Shown here: positions 1-7,229 of the stretch, one piece after another | Numbering within the stretch: position 1 is the stretch's first letter | Layout of the letters: each line of letters opens with the position of its first letter | Origin: Willaertia magna | Lineage: Eukaryota; Heterolobosea; Eutetramitea; Acrasida; Naegleriidae | Direction of reading: 5' to 3' | NCBI GenBank assembly: GCA_902984215.1 | Contig: CADWAF010003809.1 | Coordinates: 1 to 12,319, forward strand | DNA: 12,319 bases | Translations under genes and position numbers: made by a program | Notes under the pieces: generated by a model | What the model was told of the DNA's origin: nothing | Database searches by the model: none | The model's input: only the letters and a program-made list of their open reading frames with translations

Positions 1-588
1 GTTGAAAAAACATACCAAAACCAAACAGATGAAGTAAAAGCAATGCTGATAGAACCCTATGCTATGACTGTTGCGACAACAGATATTACAAATGATCAAC
101 CATCCACAAGAAACGTATTTCTAAAGGAATTCAGTGAACAAGAAGGCTTCATATTTTTTACAAATTACCGATCAAGAAAAGCCAATGAAATACTTAATAA
201 CGACGGCAAAGTTGCTTTGAATTTTTACTGGCCTTATCCAATAGGAAGACAAGTACGTGTGGAAGGAGTGGCAAGTATGTTGGAAAAAGAAAAATCAGAT
301 ACATACTTTAAAAGCCGGCCTATTGGATCACAATTAATGTCCCAATTAAGTCATCAATCAAAAGAGCTCAAAAATAGAGAAGAATTTGTTCAAACCCATT
401 TACAAACTTTAAACAATTTAATAGAAAACAAAGAAGAAATAAATAGACCTGAATACTGGGGAGGGTTTAAGGTAAAACCTAATGTAATTGAATTTTGGCA
501 AAGTGGAGAGTACAGATTAGCTGAAAGAATACAATATAAACGAGATCCTATTAGTGACACTTGGTCAATGATATATTTATACCCTTAA
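1..588 (+). CDS. Pyridoxamine 5'-phosphate oxidase, 5'-truncated by window edge
   Basis: FMN enzyme that oxidises pyridoxine/pyridoxamine 5'-phosphate to pyridoxal 5'-phosphate, the last step of vitamin B6 salvage; usually a cytosolic homodimer. The frame is open from base 1, so the ATG at 43 is internal: it opens the family motif EPYAM. About 195 residues are visible and some 40-50 N-terminal residues are missing. Family landmarks appear in order: the PSTRNVFLK block, FFTNYRSRKANEI (FMN phosphate contacts), a WPYPIGRQVRVEG strand, SRP-SQ-SHQS, and EFWQSGEYRLAER near the end. The protein ends in the usual place, a Trp followed by a short tail finishing in Pro. One oddity: the family RLHDR motif reads RLAER (514-528), so the substrate-contacting His is Ala and the Asp is Glu. 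The stop lies 1 bp from that of the convergent hydrolase. The family is certain; activity is not shown. Confidence 0.93.
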   Translation, partial: VEKTYQNQTDEVKAMLIEPYAMTVATTDITNDQPSTRNVFLKEFSEQEGFIFFTNYRSRKANEILNNDGKVALNFYWPYPIGRQVRVEGVASMLEKEKSDTYFKSRPIGSQLMSQLSHQSKELKNREEFVQTHLQTLNNLIENKEEINRPEYWGGFKVKPNVIEFWQSGEYRLAERIQYKRDPISDTWSMIYLYP

Positions 589-589
589 A

Positions 590-1837
590 TTACTTTTCAA
601 TATATTCCAACATCCTTTTTTCCAAATCCTTTTGTGTTTCTTTCAAAAAGCAACCAAATACTTGGAATGCGTGAACAGGAATATTACTAGTATGCTCCTT
701 TATAATACCTCCAAGTTTCAGAAACTTTGCCATAAATAATTCAATTTCCTCAGTTAATCTTTCTCTTTTACTATACGATATAAATATTCCCTTATTTTCA
801 AATAATTTCACAAGTTCTCTTAAACGATTTTCTTTCCAAAAACAAGGTGATAATTCTTTGCACTTTTCATAATGATTAACACCACAAGGGGAGCCATTAA
901 CTTTGAGTAAACGTATAATCTTATTTTGTAAAACTCTATCTTGATGTTGGATATCATCCAAAGCCTCAAATCCTTTCTTAGTTAAATTCATGAGTGGTGA
1001 AAATAATATACAACCCTTCACTCTATTATCTAAATCTTTAATTCTTTCCATAAGTAAAATACTTAAATTTCCTCCCGAACTTTCACCAACAAGATAAATT
1101 TCTTCCATCTTCTTTTGTTCAATCAACCAAAGATAAGCCTTTAATCCATCCTCAACAGCTTCTTCAACCGTATTCTCAGGGTACAATCTATATTCAACTC
1201 CTAATAAACTAAAACCATGCTTTGCACAAAACTTCTCATATAAATAACAATTTGAAGCATTTCCTAAGGTATAAGCCCCTGAATGAAACTCTAAGAGACA
1301 AATCCTTTTTCCATGCTTATTTCTATTAGAGAAATCAAAAAAGAAACTTTTCTTTGTAGGGTTAGGATTTCCTGTAAAATCAATAGTTTCTGTATAAGAA
1401 TGGAAAGGACCTGGATGATAAGCATGAATACTTCCTGGTGATTGATCTCTTAATTCATTAATGTCATGTATAATTGTTTCTCTTGATTTACTCTTATCTA
1501 TAAAGTAATCGGAAATTTCAGGGAAGGGTTGTGGTTTACCCATTAATAAATCACACCACCTAACAAGTGCCATTTCTTCAGTATTTAAATCTTTTATTGC
1601 CATTAACTGATGATATTCTAAATCCACAGGTTTTAAATCCTTTGGAATTTCCGATTTATTAGAAGGGAAGTTGTATTCCAAATAATAGAAAAAGAAATAA
1701 ACTACGTGAAAAATAGTTGAAGAAATAGACATTTTATAAAACATCTTGAAATAAGTAAAGAACAGTACAACAGAAGTGAAAACTACAATAAGCAAAGTAT
1801 TCACCCATGCCGGAAAGAAATCAAAAAACATTAACAT
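590..1837 (-). CDS. Membrane-anchored alpha/beta hydrolase (HSL/AADAC-like esterase)
   Basis: A 415-residue probable carboxylesterase or lipase of the alpha/beta-hydrolase-3 (hormone-sensitive lipase-like) family. A hydrophobic span at residues 10-30, followed by an aromatic-rich hydrophobic stretch at 41-54, suggests an ER-type N-terminal anchor with the catalytic domain after it. Visible catalytic features are HSGA at 185-188 in place of the usual oxyanion HGGG, the nucleophile elbow GESSG at 251-255 (Ser253), SPLMNL after it, and His389 in PVHAFQ. The acid is normally the Asp of a D-x-L-x-[DE]-E segment; here it reads ERLTEE, so Glu359 is the likely acid. No intron is needed. The gene converges on the oxidase gene (1 bp between stops) and diverges from the methyltransferase gene (28 bp between starts). 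The family is clear; substrate and exact localisation are unknown. Confidence 0.85.
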   Translation of the reverse strand: MLMFFDFFPAWVNTLLIVVFTSVVLFFTYFKMFYKMSISSTIFHVVYFFFYYLEYNFPSNKSEIPKDLKPVDLEYHQLMAIKDLNTEEMALVRWCDLLMGKPQPFPEISDYFIDKSKSRETIIHDINELRDQSPGSIHAYHPGPFHSYTETIDFTGNPNPTKKSFFFDFSNRNKHGKRICLLEFHSGAYTLGNASNCYLYEKFCAKHGFSLLGVEYRLYPENTVEEAVEDGLKAYLWLIEQKKMEEIYLVGESSGGNLSILLMERIKDLDNRVKGCILFSPLMNLTKKGFEALDDIQHQDRVLQNKIIRLLKVNGSPCGVNHYEKCKELSPCFWKENRLRELVKLFENKGIFISYSKRERLTEEIELFMAKFLKLGGIIKEHTSNIPVHAFQVFGCFLKETQKDLEKRMLEYIEK

Positions 1838-1865
1838 TTTTTCTTTTCATTTTTGTAAAAATAAA
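1838..1865. promoter_or_regulatory. 28-bp divergent intergenic spacer
   Basis: This is all the DNA between the ATG codons of the divergent hydrolase (-) and methyltransferase (+) genes. It switches from T-rich to A-rich, so each ATG follows an A-rich leader. It is too short to hold two ordinary promoters, so transcription of at least one gene probably starts inside the other gene. On the minus strand an out-of-frame ATG (1850-1848) opens a 9-codon uORF that ends at 1821, past the hydrolase start. Confidence 0.5.
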
Positions 1866-3194
1866 ATGAATAAATTAAAAACTCTCATTCCCCTTGTTGG
1901 TTTGACAAAACAAGAGTTAAAACAAACACTTCATGAAACACATTCAACAATTGCTTCTTCTTTTCAGTTGGATGAAATATTAAAATTTATATATAAAAGA
2001 GGAGCAACATCATTTGAACAAATAACGACATTAGGTAAAAAAGATAGAATTTCACTTTCCGAACATTATTCAATAACGAGTTTAGGAAATGTAGAAGAAA
2101 TGTTACAATCTAAAAAAGATTTAAATACCAAAAAGTTTTTATTTTCTTTTCCAAATCCTAAATATGTTCCACCTCTAGATGGGATAGTAGAACCATCTGA
2201 GACAATAGCATGTTCACAAACTAATAAAATTACAAATGAAGAATTGATGACATCTAAACCATTAGTTAAAAATCTAAAACCTTTTAATAAGGTAGAGGCT
2301 GTATATATTTATCATCCTCCTAAACAAAATGAACAATTTGGTAGAGGGACTGTTTGTCTATCGTCACAAGTTGGATGTTCACTTTCTTGTGCATTTTGTA
2401 GAACTGGAACTGCACCAATCGAAAGAAATTTACAAGCAAATGAAATTATAAGTCAATTTTTAACAATTAAACATAATTTAAAAGATTTTCCAATTTATGA
2501 TGAAATTAAAGATGAAAAAGAAAGAAAAAGAAAATTATCTACAGAAAAATCATTAGTAAATAATATTGTTTTCATGGGTGAAGGAGAACCATTATATAAT
2601 TTTAAAAATGTTAGGAAAGCGTGTGAAATTTTGATTGATGGTTTTGGTATTTCAAAAAGAAGAATTATTATAAGTACTTCTGGTGTTTGCAATTTAATAC
2701 CTACCGTTGTTAATGAATTGGGTGTTAATTTAGCTATTAGTTTACATGCAACAACAAATGAAGTACGTGACCATTTGGTTCCATTAAATAAGATATTCCC
2801 AATAGAAGTAATTATGGAAACGTTAAAAGAGAAATGTTTTAAAGAAAATACTAGATATATTACCTTTGAATATGTAATGTTACATAAAGTAAATGATTAT
2901 CCAGATGATGCTAAAAGATTGGTAGAATTATTAAAAGGAATACCTTGTTCTGTTAATCTAATTGCTTTCAATGAATGGGAAGGAAGTGGATTTAAATGTT
3001 CAACAAAAGATAGAATGTATAAATTTTCACAATATTTAACAGAAAATGGTATCAATGCTCCAATAAGATTTTCAAAAGGAAATGATATTGAGGGAGCCTG
3101 TGGTCAATTAAAGAATCGATCTGAAATGAAACAAAGTTATATACAAAGAATACAACAACAAGAAAATAATAAAATACCTAAAGTAAACCAGTAA
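1866..3194 (+). CDS. RlmN-type dual-specificity RNA methyltransferase (radical SAM)
   Basis: A 442-residue radical SAM enzyme of the RlmN/Cfr family, which in bacteria methylates C2 of adenine in 23S rRNA (A2503) and some tRNAs. The N-terminal region has the RlmN accessory pattern, including IYKRGATSFEQIT. The cluster motif CxxxCxxC is at residues 171, 175 and 178. Cys164, in VCLSSQVGC, and Cys412, in GACGQL, match the two mechanistic cysteines of E. coli RlmN (118 and 355), so the methyl-shuttle chemistry looks intact. MGEGEPLY (237-244), ISKRRIIISTSG and AISLHATTNEVRDHLVP follow in family order. It is about 58 residues longer than E. coli RlmN, with extra sequence before the cluster and a charged insert near 205-225. 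ATG 1866 is the first ATG; the frame extends upstream only through a GTG. CRTGT after the cluster recalls alphaproteobacterial-type RlmN, so mitochondrial rRNA is a plausible substrate (inference). Confidence 0.93.
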   Translation: MNKLKTLIPLVGLTKQELKQTLHETHSTIASSFQLDEILKFIYKRGATSFEQITTLGKKDRISLSEHYSITSLGNVEEMLQSKKDLNTKKFLFSFPNPKYVPPLDGIVEPSETIACSQTNKITNEELMTSKPLVKNLKPFNKVEAVYIYHPPKQNEQFGRGTVCLSSQVGCSLSCAFCRTGTAPIERNLQANEIISQFLTIKHNLKDFPIYDEIKDEKERKRKLSTEKSLVNNIVFMGEGEPLYNFKNVRKACEILIDGFGISKRRIIISTSGVCNLIPTVVNELGVNLAISLHATTNEVRDHLVPLNKIFPIEVIMETLKEKCFKENTRYITFEYVMLHKVNDYPDDAKRLVELLKGIPCSVNLIAFNEWEGSGFKCSTKDRMYKFSQYLTENGINAPIRFSKGNDIEGACGQLKNRSEMKQSYIQRIQQQENNKIPKVNQ

Positions 3195-3255
3195 ATCGTT
3201 AAATTTTAATTTTGGCGGTATTTAATTAAAATAAAAAATAAATCCTACTAAGGAA
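3195..3255. promoter_or_regulatory. 61-bp intergenic between co-directional genes
   Basis: AT-rich spacer between the methyltransferase stop and the ATG of the TFKP-repeat gene. It must hold the 3' end signals of one gene and the start of the next. It carries AATAAA-like A/T strings such as AAAATAAAAAATAAAT, but no element I can name with confidence. Confidence 0.3.
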
Positions 3256-5219
3256 ATGCAACAACAAGAAGATAATAATACTTCAGAGCCCTTATTGGAT
3301 GATAATGCTTTACTGAGAGAAGCCGATGAGTTTTTGAAGAGCATAATTATTGAAGAAAAAGAAGTGAATACTCCTGTCAAAGAGAAAAACATTTTACTTA
3401 ATGATAAAGAAGAAAATAATCAATTTGAAGCAATAGATTCCGTAATATATAGTATTTTAAAGAAATATAAAACACCAATTAAAAATAATAATGAAGAACA
3501 ATTTAATTTTTTCTCTCCTAGTATAGTAGAAATTTTAAGAGTAGATATTTCACCTATAGCCAAGAACAATCTCTTTTTTAGGAAAGAAGAGAATTCGTCA
3601 AAAAACAAAGTAAACACTAAGGATGCAACACCAACTAAGGAATCTACATTTAATCCAGCAATAATAGCTTTGTCACAGTATGAAACCCCTCCAAGGAAAA
3701 TTAAAGAGAATAGTGGTTTAGAAAAAAAGAAGATTACTACACCCATACCTTTTCATTTTGAGGTGGAAAAGAGGGCAAACAAGGAAAGAAAGTCAACCAT
3801 GAAGGTAAAGGAACAAATATCTCAAAATTTATCAGAATACACATTTCACCCACATATTTCTGAAAGTAGTGCCATGATAACCTTAAAGAATAAATTTGAT
3901 GATGAATCCTTCATTGAAAGAGCTAAAAGGTGGTATGAGAAGAGGAAAGAGGTTCAAGAAAAGAGTAGACAAGAAAAGGAGAGCTTTGCAACCCAAGGCT
4001 GCACCTTTAAACCTAATATCAACACACCTCCTAGTTATATTGAAAATGACAATACATTTGGAAGTGTTCATCAAAAACTTTTTTGTCAATCGTTTGCTTT
4101 GGCAGAAAAGAAAATCGAAAAAGGCGTTAAGGCTAAAGAAGAAGAACTAAGCAAATCGTGTACATTCAAACCAAGTATTTTGAAAACGCCTGTTAAATCT
4201 AAATATTTGGAATATTTATTAGAGGAGAATGATTCTCCTTTGTCAATTGAAGACGCCAACAAAAAAGAGTGCACTTTTCATCCAATAACTAATGAACCAA
4301 AAGTTAAAAACAAGAACAGTGTTTTATATTTGCAAGAAAATGCGTTTTTACGTTTAAGCAAGATTAGAAGTCCTCCAGGCAAACCAAGTGAGAAAACCCT
4401 TAATTTAATGTCAAGTGCCTCTCCTAGAGAGTCAAATCCTAAAACCTCTCGCAGTTTTCAAAGGTCTAAATCTGCTGGCAAAATTCAAAGAACTGTTAAC
4501 GGTGACAAGAGTGAAGATGTAAGGAAAAGGTTTAATGAATTTATGGAGAGACAGAACAATACACTGCGTGATAAAGAAAAAAAATTAGAAATTATAAGAA
4601 ATACTATGGATGGAGATTTCAAGCCTATTATAAATAAGAAAAGCAATATCTTAGTGAACTTAGATTTCGAGGAAAGATGCCAAGTTTTTGAAAAGAAAAA
4701 AGAAGAGTCTGTAAGTATTGAACCTTTTTATTTTGCTCATCTCTGCAATAAAAGAAAAAGCAAGCTCAGGAAGAGAATGAAAGAGAATGCACGTTTAGAC
4801 CAAAAATTAATAAGAGCTCACAATTTCTGCCTAAGAGAAGTGGAGAAGAGATGTTTAAAGATTATGATTCTTTACGAAGAAAAATAGAAGCTCGACTAAA
4901 AGAGCATGAAGAAAAACAATTAGACGGAGCAACATTTAAACCACAATTTGCCACAAAGAACAAAGATGCACAATCTCATTTAAAAATACTGACAGAACCT
5001 CAATCTTATTTACAAAGAATTAAGCAGCAACAAGAGTTGCAACAACAAAAAGCAAAAGCAATAATTATGGAAAAGGAAAAAAAAGAAATGGAAAATTGTA
5101 CATTTAGACCTTTAACTAATCCAGCTCCTGAATATGTGAAAAGAATAGCCCAGTCCATGGCAATAACTAGAGGTAAAATTGATAATAAAATTAATGAAGC
5201 AAAACCTCAATGGCGATAA
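3256..5219 (+). CDS. TFKP-repeat coiled-coil protein, probable flagellar/cytoskeletal (two exons)
   Basis: Joined from 3256-4710 and 4755-5219, giving 639 residues. The protein is charged and lysine/glutamate-rich and carries nine copies of a short motif, [CSAYD]-(T)-F-[KRHN]-P. Seven copies have the full five residues (TF then K/R/H/N then P). The copies lie near residues 130 (STFNP), 195 (YTFHP), 249 and 302 (CTFKP), 339 (CTFHP), 454 (DFKP), 497 (CTFRP), 544 (ATFKP) and 600 (CTFRP), usually followed by a basic, Pro-containing stretch and separated by predicted helical segments. The same layout is common in uncharacterised flagellar, basal-body and cytoskeletal proteins of protists, so a structural role is an inference. 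No catalytic domain is visible. Exon 2 restores a motif, ECTFRPKIN, that the unspliced frame destroys, which argues for an intron over a sequencing frameshift. The stop lies 4 bp from that of the convergent gene. Confidence 0.82.
4711..4754 (+). other. Intron, 44 nt, in TFKP-repeat gene
   Basis: The donor GTAAGT follows codon 485 in phase 0. A pyrimidine-rich stretch (CCTTTTTATTTTGCTC...) leads to AAAAG at 4754, the first AG after the donor region. Splicing shifts into the frame that carries ECTFRPKIN and the rest of the repeats. Acceptors at 4760 and at CTCAG 4769 are also in frame and would remove 2 or 5 residues. I prefer 4754 because it is the first AG and because the spacing to the next TFRP motif then matches another repeat unit, but CAG at 4769 is the better-looking acceptor. 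Confidence 0.7.
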
Positions 5220-5223
5220 TAAA

Positions 5224-6986
5224 TTATTTCTTTTGTTTCTTTCTCTCTAATGATTCTATGTTTGGATTCTCATAAGTATACAAATGGGTATTATTAGATT
5301 CTTTGTTCTCAATAGTCTTAATAGGCATTGTTGGAAACAGAGGAGGAGAATGTAAAAACGAAGGGGGAGGAATTGGAGAGGAACGATTATAATAAAGCTC
5401 ATGACTGGAAGGTAATTGTTGTAGAGGTGGTGGAAACGTAGGTTGACCACCAGTTGTTGACGGAGAAGAAAAAGAGGAAAACGATGGTAATAAGTGATTG
5501 GTCTTATCATTATCATAAAGTTCTGCTTGAGAAGGAAGAGGGGAACGGCCCATCATAGAGGTTGCTGATATTTGTTGTGGGGCAAGATTAAAGGATGAAG
5601 TTGGAGGAGGGACAAGATACCTCGTGGAAGGAAATGGTTGGTTGACCATCATTACAGGAGTAGAAGATGGAAAGGTTCCTTCAAATGCTTTTCTCTTATT
5701 ATTGTTGTTATTTAATGACCTCGGTGAAAGAGATTCCTCAGATGTTGAAGTAGATAATCCACTTAATGATTTAATTCCAGATGTAATTAAAGAAGTTGTT
5801 GATGAAACTACCGCGTCTTTTGTGTTGGGGCTATTTGAAACATTTTCTGTCTCTTGTTGTTGTACCAAAAGTAATTGTTGTTGCGATTTAATATTTTCTT
5901 GCCTAGCCTCATCATCATATTTTGATTTCTCTTCATCGTTTAGTTGGTTCCAAGCTTTAGAAATAGTTTTTGATACTTGTCCTTTTACTTCTACTCCTTT
6001 CTGTTTAAATTGACTACATAATCTTCTATAGAATATATTATATCCCGTAAGTGCTTTATTCTTCTTCTTTTTATTCTTTCCTCTACAACTACTCTTAGTG
6101 TTACATGTAATGGCAGTAGTTATTCCTTCATTAGTAGATGCAGTTAATAAAGGTATAGGATTTGAGGAAGGAGAAGAAGAAACATTACCAACACATGCAG
6201 AACTATTTGTATCAACAGCACTATCTACACTACTAATACATGTATTGCCGCCAATACAAGAGAACAAAGCGGATAAAAAATGTTCCTTTTCTAGATGTTT
6301 ATGGTAATAAAAGAAACAGGAATATTGGCGTGACGTGGAATAAGGATTACAAAAAATTAATGTGAAAATTCTCACTAACTAAAAATTTACATACCTTTGG
6401 CAATGTCATACTTTTCAAGAAGGGGCAATAAACGAAATTTAAAAGACTCAAATTCTTTTTCTTTTCTATTGTTCGAAGAAGCCAATTCTTTGGTGATGAA
6501 TGGAGCTGGAAAAGGAGGTATAAAGAAATTACTCTCTTTATGCGGTGTAGTGGTAGATGATTGGTCTGTATGCATGTACTGACTTACATGAGGATTACTG
6601 ACGACATATGTACCATTAGTAGTATGATAGTTGTACAAGTGAATAAAGTCCTCTCCTTCTGAAAGAAAGAGTATTTCGTTTGGCAGGATTAATTTCACAT
6701 CATGAATTTCACCACCACTTGTATTAAAAACTCTTTTGAAATTAATAGTTTCACCAAATAAAAAAGAAGCTCTCTTAAGAAAATAAGATAATGAAAATTT
6801 AGAACAAAATATTACGTGTCCATTAGTATTGGTTCCGTTTCTGTAAATTGTCACTCTTTTGGTTTCATCTTCGATGTCTTTCTCTTTTTGGTCTTCTGGT
6901 GGTTGTTGCATGTTATCTTGGTTATTATAAATATTAGCAGAATCATTGACAATAGAACTGCCAGCAGAAGATGAATGAATTATCAT
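5224..6986 (-). CDS. Ubiquitin-fold (DCX/KHA-like) plus HMG-box protein (two exons)
   Basis: Joined on the minus strand from 6986-6395 and 6290-5224, giving 552 residues. Residues 44-114 (RVTIYRNGT...GEIHDVKLIL...LSEGEDF) follow the beta-grasp pattern of doublecortin domains; KHA domains share the fold and cannot be excluded. DCX binds microtubules, while KHA is a channel and signalling module. Residues 180-210 look like one continuous helix across the splice site. After a Ser/Thr-rich linker and a lysine cluster (269-276), residues 276-333 form an HMG box (ALTGYNIFYRRL, KAWNQLNDEEKSKY), a minor-groove DNA-binding fold. The C-terminal third is low-complexity, rich in Ser, Pro, Asn and Gln, as in transcription regulators. 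The HMG part has no ATG upstream of the box: its open frame begins with GTG. It therefore cannot be an independent gene without the upstream exon. Each domain is well supported; their union rests on the intron. Confidence 0.8.
6291..6394 (-). other. Intron, 104 nt, joining ubiquitin-fold and HMG-box exons
   Basis: The donor GTATGT sits after AAAG near the end of the first frame. The acceptor CATCTAG ends at 6291 after a pyrimidine-rich stretch (CCTGTTTCTTTTATTACC). Between 6371 and 6292 the minus strand contains no AG at all, so this is the first AG beyond three that lie within 24 nt of the donor. The split codon becomes GAA and the frames join exactly. Confidence 0.8.
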
Positions 6987-7229
6987 TCTCTCTTCTATTT
7001 TTCTTGTTTTTTTTTGAAAGTAAAGTCCTATTACATCATTATAACATAGGCCACAATTTGATCTAAAAAGGAATTACAAAGCACTGTTCAAAAATTTATT
7101 ATTAGCAATAAATATAGTAAACCTATAACAGTATAATAGTAACTGTTTCAAAAAATTATGTAACGCGATAATAAATTTAGAGTTTGCTCTCCTTATTTTT
7201 CAATTTAATAATTTGCATGCATTGAACAT
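6987..7229 (-). promoter_or_regulatory. Intergenic, upstream of the ubiquitin-fold/HMG gene
   Basis: A 243-bp AT-rich spacer between the 3' end of the Gln/Asn-rich gene and the start of the next minus-strand gene. The first 40 bases upstream of the ATG are A-rich on the coding strand. An 8-bp palindrome TGCATGCA lies at 7214-7221, close to the stop of the Gln/Asn-rich gene. I see no coding potential or RNA gene. Confidence 0.35.

Noticed and set aside
1776..1865. Upstream extension of the RlmN-like frame that looks like a basic mitochondrial presequence
   Set aside because: The extension begins with GTG, not ATG, and overlaps the start of the divergent hydrolase gene. The first ATG is 1866.
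3420..4274. Open frames on both strands within the TFKP-repeat gene
   Set aside because: They overlap a gene with clear repeat-motif periodicity and show only composition-driven hydrophobic or basic strings.
4711..4887. Frameshift or split of the TFKP-repeat gene into two genes
   Set aside because: GTAAGT and a matching in-frame acceptor restore an otherwise lost ECTFRPKIN motif, so an intron explains it better.
5624..6307. Plus-strand open frames opposite the DCX/HMG gene
   Set aside because: They are antisense shadows made of Ser/Leu/Val codons complementary to Ser/Asn/Gln-rich coding sequence; no domain is visible.
5224..6375. HMG-box frame as a separate gene starting at 6375
   Set aside because: The codon at 6375-6373 is GTG and there is no ATG before the HMG box. 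A clean in-frame intron links it to the upstream exon.
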